A stretch of DNA of 64,000 bases, from positions 806,001 to 870,000 of the forward strand of contig NZ_JAALXT010000004.1 of assembly GCF_011634775.1 (NCBI RefSeq), read 5' to 3'. Of this stretch, positions 17,981 through 28,801 are shown piece after piece (within the stretch, counting starts at the first letter, position 1; every line of letters begins with the position of its first letter). The notes below the pieces were generated by a model. That model worked only from the letters and a program-made list of their open reading frames with translations. It ran no database searches and was not told the DNA's origin. Source of the stretch: Thalassoroseus pseudoceratinae (lineage in GTDB: Bacteria > Planctomycetota > Planctomycetia > Planctomycetales > Planctomycetaceae). Position numbers and translations under genes: made by a program.

Positions 17981-18046
17981 CAGATTCCATTGCAACGACG
18001 ATGCTGAAGGAACAGTTCTCGAAACGACATGCACGACGGATTGGCT

Positions 18047-18583
18047 ATGAGTGAATCGGACGAAAAATTCCCCCGCGTTTGGGTGTTGCTGGGGATTTTG
18101 ATACTCGGCATCGGAATTGACCAGGGGACGAAGTGGTGGGCCACGCAGTCGCTACACCCCCACACCGTCCACTCGTATTTCGGAGACACGTTCCGTCTCA
18201 CTTATGCCTTGAATCCCGGTGCATTCCTCGGATTGGGCGGAAATCTCTCCGCGACGGCCCGGTTTTGGTTGCTCACCGGATTGAATTCGGTGTTCCTCGT
18301 CGCGTTGATCGTGGTGCTGATCGTGAATTGGAAAATGCGTCCGATTTCGTTCGTCTCACTGGCGTTGTTGCTCTCGGGCGGTATTGGAAATCTCATTGAC
18401 CGCACCACTCAAAACGGGTTGGTCACTGACTTTCTGAACGTGGGTATCGGTTCGCTTCGCACAGGGATTTTCAACGTCGCCGATATGGCCATCATGGCGG
18501 GGGCCGGAATTCTGCTTTGGCAATCGTTCCGTGACGAAAAAGCCCGACAAACCAACGACTCATCCGCCGCCGTCGCCCAGTAG
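18047..18583 (+). CDS. lspA: Lipoprotein signal peptidase (signal peptidase II)
   Basis: A 178-residue membrane aspartyl protease with four membrane helices that cleaves prolipoprotein signal peptides. Motifs are DQGTKWWA, LNPGAFLGLGG, GGIGNLIDRTTQNGLVTDFL (first catalytic Asp region) and FNVADMAI (second catalytic Asp). ATG 18029 is an alternative start adding six residues; neither has a strong ribosome binding site, and 18047 has a weak CGGA. It follows the mlaEFD cluster and is separated from the convergent giant gene by a bidirectional terminator. Confidence 0.93.
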   Translation: MSESDEKFPRVWVLLGILILGIGIDQGTKWWATQSLHPHTVHSYFGDTFRLTYALNPGAFLGLGGNLSATARFWLLTGLNSVFLVALIVVLIVNWKMRPISFVSLALLLSGGIGNLIDRTTQNGLVTDFLNVGIGSLRTGIFNVADMAIMAGAGILLWQSFRDEKARQTNDSSAAVAQ

Positions 18584-18628
18584 ACGGCATGGCATCACGT
18601 TTGTGATGACCGCGAACCGCAACAAAAA

Positions 18629-18664
18629 ACCCCTCGACGAGTTTCGCCGAGGGGTCGTTGTTTT
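18629..18664. terminator. Bidirectional terminator between lspA and the giant repeat gene
   Basis: An 8-bp stem (ACCCCTCG/CGAGGGGT) is flanked by six A's on the left and by TCGTTGTTTT on the right. The A run gives a clean U tract for minus-strand transcription of the giant gene; the plus-strand tail is weaker. Confidence 0.75.
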
Positions 18665-18718
18665 AACTGCGTTTCAACCGAGGGCTTGCACGCTCCATGC
18701 AAACCCTCCGATCAGTGA

Positions 18719-21700
18719 CTACAGTGTTGGAAGGTCCGAATTCACAACGCGGTTATCACCGGTCAACGGGTTCCAGAAGAAGAGTTCATCGCCACCGTTG
18801 CCGCTCACTCGCTCCACCACATCCGTGAACTGATTGCCGTTGATCGCGGTATTCGAGATCGGATTGTCGATGATGGTGAAATCCAAGTCCTCGAATGCCC
18901 CGTCCACAACGGCCAAGCGGTTCTTGCCGCTGGACGGATCCCAGAAGAACACTTCGTCCAACCCGTCGGAGTTGAAATCGCCGATGGCCATTTTCGGGAA
19001 CATGTTGCCGTTGAAGGCCGATCGTTCGATGACATTCGTACGGACCGAAGCGAACGTCGTCGAGACGCCAGCAACGTCCGTCGCGAAGTCGACAACTCGG
19101 TTCTTGCCGGTTTCCAGGTTGATGAACAACAACTCATCCGGGCCGCCTTCGATGAAGTGTCCGACGTGGACGCTCTCGAAATCGTTTCCGTTGATTGCCG
19201 TCGGCGACACGAGATTCGTTCGAATCCCGACCGCCACCGTGGTTTCACCGGGCACGTCGCCGGCGAGGTGAATTAGCCGGTTCTTGCCGGTCACCGCATT
19301 GTAGAAGAACAAGTCTTCGGCTCCACCACCATCGAAGTTGCCGACAACAACTTGATCGAAATCGTTACTGTTGATGGCCGGTTTCACGATGGCGTTCTGT
19401 TGCAAGTTCGCCGAAACCTGGTTGGTCTCGGTGTCATACGAGAGGTGCAACAGACGGTTCGTACCGCTAGCCGGATCCCAGAAGAACAAGCTGTCGGAGT
19501 CCCCTTCGTCGAAGTTCCCGACGATCAACTGCCGGAACATACCGTCGTTGATCACAGTTGGTCCGATCGGGTTTTCCTGAGATGTTCCATCTTCGAGCAG
19601 CAACAAGTTTTCGCCGGTCGCCGGGTTCCAGAACAACAAGTCATCCTTCAACCCAGATTCGTCACCGTCAAAGTTCCCCGACGCCGAACTCGGGTATTGA
19701 ATGCTGATCATCTCCGGATCGACTGCCGAACTGACAACTGTTTGCAGCAGCGGTCGAATGACGGCTTCGGCTTGGGAATCCGCAACGGTGACATCGCGAC
19801 CACTGGCGTTGAGATTCGCAAGATCGACGGTGAAGTTCAGTTGTTCGGAACTAAACCGCGAACCACTTGCATCGACGGTGATCTGAGCACTCGTCTGACC
19901 GGCAGGAATCGTGAGAGTTCCGGTGGTCGCCGTGTAGTCCTCGCCGGCAATTGCGGTTCCGTCGACGGTTGCAAAGTCAATTTGCACATCGGCATCGCTC
20001 GGCTGACTCAAAGAGACGTTAAAGACGACTTCCAAGCTCTCGCTGTTCCCGCTGCGAACTCGCACGTCACCGATTGAAACCGCCGCCGAATCATCGTTGG
20101 TGATCGTCGCCAAGCCTTGACTATCCGCAATCGTCACATCGCGGCCTTCGGCTGATACGTTCGCAATGTTGAGGGCGAAGTTTTCGCTCAATTCGACAAG
20201 GTTATCCCCCGTCACACCCACGTTGACGATCCCACGTGTTTGACCGGCGGGAATGGTCAGGGTTCCGGTGGTTGCGATGAAGTCGCTACCACCATTCGCT
20301 GTTCCATTTGCCGTTGCATACTCAACCGTCACGTCCCGGTCGACCGGTTGCGAAAGCACAACTGCGAAACCCGCCGTTGCGATCGTACCGGCATCCGCTT
20401 CCGCGATCGCCAAATCGTTGACGCTCACGGTCGCGAAATCGTTGTCTGCAAGTGTCAGCTGACCTTGTCCATCTTCGATCGAAACATTTCGCTCAAAAGC
20501 TTGCACGTTAGAAATTTCCACGACAAACGCTTCATCGGCTTCAACCACGGTATCGCCAATCAACGTCACCGAAACCGTTCCGCTGGTTTGACCGGCGGGA
20601 ATGGTGAGGGTTCCCGACTTGGCGATGTAGTCCACGCCAGCTTTCGCCGATCCATCAGCAGTTGCGTAGCTCACGGTTACGTTGCGATCGACTGGATGGT
20701 CCAACGCGATGGTGAAGGTTTTGACTTGGCCTTCGGTATCCGTCTCGGTGGCACTGACATCGTTGATCCCGATTTCGGTGCTGTCGTCGTTGAGAATTGA
20801 AACTCGTCCGACACTCTCAACCACGGCGTGATCGCGACCGTTGAATTCAAAGTCCGACAGTTGAACCGTGAAATATTCGTCCGCTTCCGTGACTCGGTCT
20901 CCCAAGACCTCCACCGTAATCGTGCCAGATGTTTCACCAGCCGGGATCGTCAGACTTCCCGGCTCCGCTTTGAAATCGCTTCCTGCGAATGCGGTCCCGT
21001 TCGCCATGACATAGTCGAATGAAACATCGGCATCCGAAGGATTGCTGAGGGTCACGGTCAGCGTACGCGTGGTGACACCATCGTTCCCTTCAGTCAGCGA
21101 GATATCGTTGATGCTGAAATTCGACTGGTCATCGTTGAGAACCGTCGCACGCCCGGTCGAGTCGAGAATATCGACATCGAGCCCGTTCGCTTGCAGATTG
21201 AAAATGTTCAACGCGAAGGTTTCAGAGATTTCAGTGGCGTTGTCATCCAGCAATTCGACGGACACATTCGCGGAAGATTGCCCAGCGGGGATCGTGATCG
21301 TGCCGGTTTTCGCCGTGAAATCACTGCCCGCCTTTGCCGACTCCGCAACGGTTTCGTAGCTCACGGTGACATCTTGGGAAACCGGGCTCGTCAAGCTAAC
21401 CGTGAAGTTGACAACATCCGTTTCGCCTTCGGTCACTTGAACATCACCGACCGAAATCGTTTCCGTGTCGTTGTCGCTAATCGTCACCGTCCGCGACTTG
21501 GCGTCAGCAAAAGCAACATTTCGGGTGTTGGCATTGATGCTCGTCAGCGTGAGCGTGAAGTTCTCGTCGAGTTCGACGAGTTGATCGTCCGTGATGTCGA
21601 TTTCGATCACACCCTGCGTTTGTCCAGCAGGAATCTCGATCGTCCCCGTAGCGGCAGTAAAGTCGCTTCCGCCGGTTGCCGTTCCGTTGGAAGTCGCGTA

Positions 21701-24700
21701 ACCGATCGTCACCGTTTCGTCGACGGCTTTGCTGAGCGAAACCGTGAAGCTCGCTTTCCCATTGGCTTCATCGACCGAAGTCAATTCATCAAGCGAAACC
21801 AGGGCACTATCGTTATTCTGAATCGTGACCGTTCCCCGAGAATCGGTGACTTGCACGAAATGATCACCCGCCGATGGGTCGGAAAGATCGATGTAGAACA
21901 CTTCGTCGGCTTCAACGACGTTGTCGCCAAAGACATCGTATGGAATCACCCCGGTGGTTTTACCAGCGGGAATGGTCAGTGTGCCAGCTCGGACACCGTA
22001 GTCGTTGCTACCGCTGGTCGCGGTGCCGTCGGTGGCGGTGAAGTTCACCGTGAGATCGTGATCCACCGAACGGTTCAGACTCACGGTCACCCCCGCCCCG
22101 AGTGTTACACCGGCGTCGAATTCCGCAAACGAGCTGTCACCGACACTCAATGTCAACAGATCATTGTCGTTGATAAACGTCGACGAAGTTGTGGAGGGTA
22201 ACTCCACGTTGCGGCCCCCCGCCTGCAAGTTGCTGACGGAGAGTTGAATCGACTCCGTCAATTCGCTGAGGCTATCATCGAGAATCGGAATTCGTAGCGA
22301 TGCATACCGTTGTCCGGCCGGAATCGTGATCGAACCGGACTTCGCAGTGTAATCGCTTCCCGCCGTTGCCGTGCCATCCGACGTTGTGTAGTCGACCGTC
22401 ACATCATGATCAACGGGCAAGGTCAAGTGGAATTCAAAACCCGTCGTCGGCTCACCGGTCTCGGACTCACCACCAACACCACTTGGATAGAAGACGAGCT
22501 GACTCTTCAACTGGTTCGTCAGTGTGACTTCACCGGTACCGTCTTCGATCTGAACATCGAATCCTCCCGACTGCACATTGCTGAGATTGACTGTGAACGT
22601 CTCGTTCAACTCCACAACCATGTCATCCGCTGGGTTGATCACAATGACGGCCGAAGTCTGGTTCGGCGCGAACGTCACGGTGCCGGTTCCGTTCGTGTAG
22701 TCATGGGAATTCGTAGTTCCATCGGTGACGGAGTAATCGACAGTCACTTGATGAGCGACCGGACGATCCAAAGTGACCGACAAGACCACAGAACCATCGA
22801 CATCATCCGCGATGGTGGCCTGCCCTACAGAGATTTTTGAAACATCGTCGTTGTCGATCGTCGCCACTCCGGTGCCGTCGACAATTTCGATGTCGTAGCT
22901 ACCGGCGTCGGGATTGGACAACACCATGTTGAGAGTTTCGTCGGCTTCGGCATCGCTGTCGCCGGCAACTTCCACCGTGATCGTGCCACTGGTTTGACCG
23001 GCGGTGATCACCAACTGACCGGCCTTTTTCGCATAATCCACGCCTTCAGTGGCCGTCACAGCTTGCGAGGCGAAATCGATGGTCACGTCTTCGTTGATCG
23101 GACTGCTCAGAGTCACCACGAACGTCTTGGACGAAGTATTGATGTCGCCTTCGGTGATCGTAATGTCGTTGATCGACACCTTGACGATGTCTTCATTTTC
23201 GATCGTCGCGGTTGCCGACTCTGATTCCGCATCGTCGGGGAACTCCACCGAGTATTCACCGGCATCGATGTTGGATAGTTCAATGGAGAAGGTTTCGTCA
23301 TCCTCGACCAAAACTTCCCCGATCACCGAGATCGTCACGGTTGCCGATGTATTCCCAGCGGAAATCGTGACGGTTCCCGATTTGTCAGTGTAGTCCAAAC
23401 CAGCCGTCGCCGTACCGGCGACGAGTTTGTAGTCGACCGTGACATCGTGCTCGACTTTGCGGTCCATCGCAATTGTGAAGGTGAAGTCGGTGGTTTCGCT
23501 GTCACCTTCGAGCTTTTGGATATCGTCTACAGTGATGACTGCGGTATCGCTGTCGGTGATGGTGCCGGTTGCGGCGGACTGGAACGTGAACTGACTCACG
23601 CTGAAGTTCGTGCTTTCGTCGATCGGTGCTCCCACCCAAATCGTGCCGTCATTCACCGCGACGGATTGCAACCCGGTGAGTGACGCGACGGAATCCACCA
23701 ACTTCAATGAGGTCGGTTCGCTGACATCGTAGACTTCCAGCCCATCGGTCTCGGTCGCGATGTAGGCGAATTTGCCATCGACTGCGTAGTCCACAATCGC
23801 AAGTCCCGTGTTCGTCCCCGCTTCGACGATGTTTTCTGGATTGGAAATGTCCAGAATGATCAACGGTTTGTCCGAGGCACCGACCACGTGAGCATACCGA
23901 CCGGAAACGTGAACGCTCGCTGGTGGCATCGTCGCAGAGTAGGTATCGAGTGTGGTCACTTCTTCGTCGTCGATCTCACTCAGATCGAGAATGACGACCT
24001 TACCAGTCGTGTCCAGCACGAGCACTTCATCGTCACCGATAAACTGCGCGTCGGCCACGGTACTTAGTCCCAGATCGGCCAATGCGAACGAACGGTACGT
24101 GTCCGGATCGGTCGATTCACCGGGCAAATGCACATCGAGTTTCGTCGCGCTGATAGCCAGCAACCGCACGTCGTTGTTGTCGTAACGAACCAATTGATAC
24201 TCGTCGAGGTCCGCATCGTTTGGAGTCATCGACTCCGTCGTCACACCAAGTTGCTCCTGACGGTCGGCGTCGACGATGATCGACTGGAAGCCGTGTCCCC
24301 CAGTGAGGGCAACCACAATTGCTGCCGATTCGCCCGCGCCATGCGTGACATCGAAGCTCGCGAATTCCCCGGCCGTCGTTGTGGGAATGGTGAGGGTTTT
24401 CTCCAGCGATTGATCGCCACCGATGCTGAAGATGTGAATCCCATCGTCGTTCAAAAGATAGTAGAAACCGTCTTGAACCAACGTCTGAATCGGCTCGGAC
24501 TCCGTGTTGGCCAGCGTTGTGTCGGCCACCCAGATCAAGTCAGAGTCTTTGAGGACGACGAATTCGCCGTTGGAATCCAAGTTCGACAGTTGCAGTTGGA
24601 ACGTCTGGCTGAGTTCGACCACGCTGTCATTGGGAACATCGACTTCGATCTCAACCGAGGTGTCGCCCGCTTTGATCGTGGCGGTTCCGGTTGATCCAGT

Positions 24701-27700
24701 GTAGTCGCTGTCTTCGGTCGTCGCGGTTCCATCGACCGTGTTGTAGTCGAAGGTCACGTCGACATCCAAAGCGGCACTCAATGTGACCGTGAACTTCGCT
24801 TTGCCTTCGGTTTCTTCGTTGTGCTCGATGTCCTCGACCGAAACGATTGCTGCATCATCATTGATGACCGTCGCCGAGGTTGAGATGCTGCTGACAAAGT
24901 TGCTGAACGGAAGAGTGTGACCATCGACGCTCGCGCTGTCCAAGCTGACCGAGTATGCGGCATCTTTTCCGTAATCCGTATTGCCGTTGATGATGAAGCT
25001 CAACGTCTCGATTTCATTCGCTGTCCCCTCAAAGTACAACTTATTCGATGGGCCCGAGTTCGATCCGATTTGCGTCGAATAGTTCACTTCGATGCCGCCA
25101 TCGACATCGTCGAGAAGTGTCACGGTGAATGTGAGTTGTTTCGTGCCCTCATCGCCTTCGGTGATGTCCGCCGCTTCGATGGTGAACTCTGGCAAATCAT
25201 CACTATAGATGACACCTGTGTGATGGGATTCACTCACGTCGAGTTTTGTCAGTTGAGTGTTCGACGAGATATTCGACAATTTCAGCGAAAAGGTCTCGTT
25301 GCCTTCGACCAACTCGTCACCGTTGACACGTACCTTGATCACGCGGGTGGTTTCGCCTTCACGGAACGTCAGCGTCCCGGACGGCAAATCACCGACGAAG
25401 TCATTGGCCGACGCCGTATCGTCTTCATCAATGGTCACGGCGTAATCGACGGTGGTTTCCCCAATCAGGCCCAATTCGCCACTTCGCGTGACGGTGAACG
25501 AGACGTAGGTTTCCCCATCATCACCTTCGAACGCACTGCTCGATTCGGCCGACAACACAGGTTTGTCGAGCACGAAGACTTTGTTGATCCGCAGCACGTC
25601 GATCGTTTTGGTGCTGGCGGTACCCACCAATTCGGGATCGCCTTCACCACTGACGGCACTTTGCACGTCGAACGAGCCCGTGCCGGTAAATCCAGAATCC
25701 GGACGGAAGTACAACTCGAACGAACCACTGACACCAAAGATTTCCCAATCGAGATAGTCATTCTCGTTGATCGTCACTTCGGACTCACCGTCGAGGTAGT
25801 ACAGCGTGCCGTTGGTGATGTTCGTGATCTGGAACTGATCGGCGTCGGCGAAATACCCATCCAGTGAACGAGTGAGGAAGATTGGTGCGTCGTTATCGAT
25901 TTCGGTGTAAGACGTCGGGAAGTTCACGCCGCTCGCGCTATCCGATGTGGACTCGATGATGCGGAACTCCGCGACGCCTTTGAAACCGTCATCGGGTCGG
26001 AAGTACAAGTACGCATTGCCATTGCCATAGCTAACGAACTCGTTGGCTCCCAATTCTTGCGTGAATTCGGCGTCCTTGTAGAGCGTGCCGTTCTCTAGGC
26101 CATCGATTTTGAAGTGCGTGATGCCCGCATCTGTGGACGCCGCACTCCGAATGACGGAAATCGGTTCGCGAAGATCATTCCCTTCGGTCGTGTAATAACC
26201 GAAGCGAATATTCGCGTTCTGAATCGCTTGGCTACCTTGGTCGAAGTAGCTCGAGCTGTCTAGCGAGCTGAGTTGAAGGACTCCGCTGAGCGAGAAGAAG
26301 TTCCCGAAGTCCACCGGACTGGAGGAAGTCATTGTGGCATGGTTCGACGTGACAACTGGTCCAGACGCCCACACGCCGCCCACACCGGTGATGGTAAATG
26401 GATGCTGACGGTTGCCGCTCACGGGAACGAGATCAACCGGAATCGTGAATGGCAAATTCGTATCCGGCGTGAGGATGATTGAGATTCCCTCGGAGAGATG
26501 TTCGCTGGTCTCCGATTCCGAATCTTTCTCCGCATTGCTTCCGTAGAACGCAGGGTCGACGACATCCACCACCGCAATCCCGTTTGCCGTGCTAACGGTG
26601 GAGTTTTCATCCGTGTCGATGCGATCGCCCGCAACGGCACCGGTTTCGTCCCATGCCCGGAACGTGATTGTCGGTTGAGCGTGCGTCAAAGTTTCAAATG
26701 GACCGTCATTGTATCCGCTGTAGTATTCCGAACCCCCGTAGTACCCGGTGTAAGGAAACTCGTCGGCCAGGAACGTGATTTCTTCCGTCCCCGTCAGGAC
26801 CAACGCCGACGATTCGGAAATTCCCGGAGTGAAATCGGTCAGTTCCAATTCGCTCGTGATACGGATTTCAGTGAGATCACCTCCGTATTGCTCGCCATAC
26901 TCATAGTGCTCCGCTTCGAAGAAACTGTATCCGCTGGGGATGATATCCACTTCGATATCGGCAAATGCGAATTGAAGATAGAAGGACTGTGCGAGGAGGT
27001 CGAATGCTGTCGGTCCTTGGCCGTCATTCGCGTCGAAATCGACGTACATCGTGAGCACGCCGTCTTCCAATGTCGCTGGAACCTGCAATTGCATTTGCGG
27101 ATCGAGTTCGTCGAGGTCCAAAATTCGGAACTGCAACCCGTCAATCCGTGATTTGATCACCGCCGGCACACCGATCAACTCTTCCAAGTTCAAGGTGTTG
27201 TACGTTGAGATCACTTCGCGTGTGTATTCTTCCTCGACACCATCATAGACGGCAAACCAGAGGCCGTTCGAGTCGTCGACACTGGTAATCGCGATGCCAT
27301 CCAACGTCCCGACTTCTTCGCGGATCCCCTTGCTACCGAGTCGGTCCAAGATGGTTTCCACGCTGGTCAGCGACTGTCCATTTTCCCCACTCTGATTGAA
27401 ATTCTGCCCGTACGTCGAGTAGTTGAGGAAGGACACTCCCAGGTATTCCGGAGCGGAAACCGTATCGACCAAAGTCACACCGGGGAGTTGATTGGCGAAT
27501 TCCCCGTAAACAGCGCTGTTGGAAATTGCTTCTGTTGTTCCGTACTCGAAGCGATCGGAAGCTGGACTGGACGGAAACGTGCTGTAAGAACTTTGAATGT
27601 TCGCCTGATCGCTGCCGTTGCCGAAAGTGATTCCGACGGCATTCACAACGACATCGTCCATCGCGAAGATGGCTCCACCAACGCCGGCCCCGACACCCGT

Positions 27701-28801
27701 CGAGTGTCGGCCAGCTTCACCACCAATCGCGCGGTTACGGGCGAAGTGAGTATCCACGACCGATAGCGTCGCATGATCCCGAACGAAGATCGCCCCCCCC
27801 ATACCAGCTCCACCGCCACCGCCACCGGCATTTGCAGCCGGAGCGGTCGCAAGTGGGATGTCTTCTTCTTCTCCATGGTAGTCATCGTGGAGAACACCGT
27901 CGAAGGCATCTCCACCTCTACCGAGACCGGTGTGATAGTATCCCGAATTATGATCGAACGACAATCCGATGGCACCGCGGTATCCGCCGATTCCGATGGC
28001 TCCACCACCACCGCCGCCGCCACCACCGTTCAACCCGCTGCGCCCGTTGAGCGACGTGCTGCCATCAGCGGAGCCGTTTCCGCCACCACCACCAGTTCCG
28101 AACTCAGTCGCATCGGATTGCGTATTGGCTCCGGCCCCGCCGATCGAACTATCGCCACCAGCACCGCCGGTATTGCCAGCACCGGGCACACCGGCGTCCC
28201 CGCCGTCACCCCCGACCGCTTGGTTGTCGAGGAAAATCATGTCTTGCACGACAACATTCGAGCCGGTGTCGACAAAGATCCCACCGCCCATACCGGTACC
28301 GCCACCGCCACCGCCGCCGAATTCGCTGTCTTCACCGTCGCCCCCGCGGGCAAAACCGTCGGCAACCGTGAAGTGAGCGAAATGCACGTCGGCATTGTCG
28401 ATGAAGAATACACGGTTGCTGTCCGCACCACTGATCGTCAGGTCTTCAGCACCAAGGCCGACAATCGTCAGGTCATCGGTAATGGTGAGTTCACCGCCAT
28501 CAATGACAATCGTTGACCCTGCCAACGATTCAGAGAAGATAATCTGGTCTTCGCCGGGGTTGTCGTTCGCCATCTGAATGGCTTCACGAATCGAAATATC
28601 GCCTGGGTCGGTGTTGGAGTTGGAGGAATCATCCGCCACATCGACCGTAATAATGAGCGGATCACCGGTCAGGAGTTCCCGTGTTTCAAGTTGCTCGACG
28701 TTGGAGGTCATCGGTTGAAGACGGACGCGACGACGTCCCCCTGTTTTCCGTTTGCGAGTGAAGGAACCACGCAGAAAGTTCAACCAGTTCGACAGAAGCA
28801 T
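18719..28801 (-). CDS. Giant secreted Calx-beta repeat protein with LEPR-type sorting motif
   Basis: A 3360-residue protein. Layout: basic N-terminus with the planctomycete sorting motif LETRELLTGD (about 38-47); CSLREA-like segment ISIREAIQMANDN (~60-90); Gly-rich predicted parallel beta-helix (~120-410); unassigned region with two repeats sharing LYFRPD(D/S)GF (~410-1075); three Calx-beta modules (~1080-1420); a propeller-like LVIVD-type region (~1440-1745; e.g. KPLIILDISNPENIVEAGT); eleven more Calx-beta modules of ~116 residues (~1747-3020; recurring GTLTIPAGQTSG); and six C-terminal VCBS/FG-GAP-like repeats (~3037-3360; GNFDxGxxDxLFFWDPxTGxNRL). Calx-beta and FG-GAP modules usually bind Ca2+ and mediate adhesion. 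ATG 28801 has AAGGG at 9-nt spacing; the TTG two codons upstream is less likely. Probably a surface or secreted adhesin. Confidence 0.93.
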   Translation of the reverse strand: MLLSNWLNFLRGSFTRKRKTGGRRRVRLQPMTSNVEQLETRELLTGDPLIITVDVADDSSNSNTDPGDISIREAIQMANDNPGEDQIIFSESLAGSTIVIDGGELTITDDLTIVGLGAEDLTISGADSNRVFFIDNADVHFAHFTVADGFARGGDGEDSEFGGGGGGGTGMGGGIFVDTGSNVVVQDMIFLDNQAVGGDGGDAGVPGAGNTGGAGGDSSIGGAGANTQSDATEFGTGGGGGNGSADGSTSLNGRSGLNGGGGGGGGGAIGIGGYRGAIGLSFDHNSGYYHTGLGRGGDAFDGVLHDDYHGEEEDIPLATAPAANAGGGGGGAGMGGAIFVRDHATLSVVDTHFARNRAIGGEAGRHSTGVGAGVGGAIFAMDDVVVNAVGITFGNGSDQANIQSSYSTFPSSPASDRFEYGTTEAISNSAVYGEFANQLPGVTLVDTVSAPEYLGVSFLNYSTYGQNFNQSGENGQSLTSVETILDRLGSKGIREEVGTLDGIAITSVDDSNGLWFAVYDGVEEEYTREVISTYNTLNLEELIGVPAVIKSRIDGLQFRILDLDELDPQMQLQVPATLEDGVLTMYVDFDANDGQGPTAFDLLAQSFYLQFAFADIEVDIIPSGYSFFEAEHYEYGEQYGGDLTEIRITSELELTDFTPGISESSALVLTGTEEITFLADEFPYTGYYGGSEYYSGYNDGPFETLTHAQPTITFRAWDETGAVAGDRIDTDENSTVSTANGIAVVDVVDPAFYGSNAEKDSESETSEHLSEGISIILTPDTNLPFTIPVDLVPVSGNRQHPFTITGVGGVWASGPVVTSNHATMTSSSPVDFGNFFSLSGVLQLSSLDSSSYFDQGSQAIQNANIRFGYYTTEGNDLREPISVIRSAASTDAGITHFKIDGLENGTLYKDAEFTQELGANEFVSYGNGNAYLYFRPDDGFKGVAEFRIIESTSDSASGVNFPTSYTEIDNDAPIFLTRSLDGYFADADQFQITNITNGTLYYLDGESEVTINENDYLDWEIFGVSGSFELYFRPDSGFTGTGSFDVQSAVSGEGDPELVGTASTKTIDVLRINKVFVLDKPVLSAESSSAFEGDDGETYVSFTVTRSGELGLIGETTVDYAVTIDEDDTASANDFVGDLPSGTLTFREGETTRVIKVRVNGDELVEGNETFSLKLSNISSNTQLTKLDVSESHHTGVIYSDDLPEFTIEAADITEGDEGTKQLTFTVTLLDDVDGGIEVNYSTQIGSNSGPSNKLYFEGTANEIETLSFIINGNTDYGKDAAYSVSLDSASVDGHTLPFSNFVSSISTSATVINDDAAIVSVEDIEHNEETEGKAKFTVTLSAALDVDVTFDYNTVDGTATTEDSDYTGSTGTATIKAGDTSVEIEVDVPNDSVVELSQTFQLQLSNLDSNGEFVVLKDSDLIWVADTTLANTESEPIQTLVQDGFYYLLNDDGIHIFSIGGDQSLEKTLTIPTTTAGEFASFDVTHGAGESAAIVVALTGGHGFQSIIVDADRQEQLGVTTESMTPNDADLDEYQLVRYDNNDVRLLAISATKLDVHLPGESTDPDTYRSFALADLGLSTVADAQFIGDDEVLVLDTTGKVVILDLSEIDDEEVTTLDTYSATMPPASVHVSGRYAHVVGASDKPLIILDISNPENIVEAGTNTGLAIVDYAVDGKFAYIATETDGLEVYDVSEPTSLKLVDSVASLTGLQSVAVNDGTIWVGAPIDESTNFSVSQFTFQSAATGTITDSDTAVITVDDIQKLEGDSETTDFTFTIAMDRKVEHDVTVDYKLVAGTATAGLDYTDKSGTVTISAGNTSATVTISVIGEVLVEDDETFSIELSNIDAGEYSVEFPDDAESESATATIENEDIVKVSINDITITEGDINTSSKTFVVTLSSPINEDVTIDFASQAVTATEGVDYAKKAGQLVITAGQTSGTITVEVAGDSDAEADETLNMVLSNPDAGSYDIEIVDGTGVATIDNDDVSKISVGQATIADDVDGSVVLSVTLDRPVAHQVTVDYSVTDGTTNSHDYTNGTGTVTFAPNQTSAVIVINPADDMVVELNETFTVNLSNVQSGGFDVQIEDGTGEVTLTNQLKSQLVFYPSGVGGESETGEPTTGFEFHLTLPVDHDVTVDYTTSDGTATAGSDYTAKSGSITIPAGQRYASLRIPILDDSLSELTESIQLSVSNLQAGGRNVELPSTTSSTFINDNDLLTLSVGDSSFAEFDAGVTLGAGVTVSLNRSVDHDLTVNFTATDGTATSGSNDYGVRAGTLTIPAGKTTGVIPYDVFGDNVVEADEVFYIDLSDPSAGDHFVQVTDSRGTVTIQNNDSALVSLDELTSVDEANGKASFTVSLSKAVDETVTIGYATSNGTATGGSDFTAATGTIEIPAGQTQGVIEIDITDDQLVELDENFTLTLTSINANTRNVAFADAKSRTVTISDNDTETISVGDVQVTEGETDVVNFTVSLTSPVSQDVTVSYETVAESAKAGSDFTAKTGTITIPAGQSSANVSVELLDDNATEISETFALNIFNLQANGLDVDILDSTGRATVLNDDQSNFSINDISLTEGNDGVTTRTLTVTLSNPSDADVSFDYVMANGTAFAGSDFKAEPGSLTIPAGETSGTITVEVLGDRVTEADEYFTVQLSDFEFNGRDHAVVESVGRVSILNDDSTEIGINDVSATETDTEGQVKTFTIALDHPVDRNVTVSYATADGSAKAGVDYIAKSGTLTIPAGQTSGTVSVTLIGDTVVEADEAFVVEISNVQAFERNVSIEDGQGQLTLADNDFATVSVNDLAIAEADAGTIATAGFAVVLSQPVDRDVTVEYATANGTANGGSDFIATTGTLTIPAGQTRGIVNVGVTGDNLVELSENFALNIANVSAEGRDVTIADSQGLATITNDDSAAVSIGDVRVRSGNSESLEVVFNVSLSQPSDADVQIDFATVDGTAIAGEDYTATTGTLTIPAGQTSAQITVDASGSRFSSEQLNFTVDLANLNASGRDVTVADSQAEAVIRPLLQTVVSSAVDPEMISIQYPSSASGNFDGDESGLKDDLLFWNPATGENLLLLEDGTSQENPIGPTVINDGMFRQLIVGNFDEGDSDSLFFWDPASGTNRLLHLSYDTETNQVSANLQQNAIVKPAINSNDFDQVVVGNFDGGGAEDLFFYNAVTGKNRLIHLAGDVPGETTVAVGIRTNLVSPTAINGNDFESVHVGHFIEGGPDELLFINLETGKNRVVDFATDVAGVSTTFASVRTNVIERSAFNGNMFPKMAIGDFNSDGLDEVFFWDPSSGKNRLAVVDGAFEDLDFTIIDNPISNTAINGNQFTDVVERVSGNGGDELFFWNPLTGDNRVVNSDLPTL

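Noticed and set aside
20240-25867. Long plus-strand open frames opposite the giant Calx-beta gene (for example 21191-22201 and 24917-25867)
   Set aside because: They are antisense shadows of a strongly repetitive coding sequence, with Arg/Asp-rich non-protein-like composition and no ribosome binding sites.
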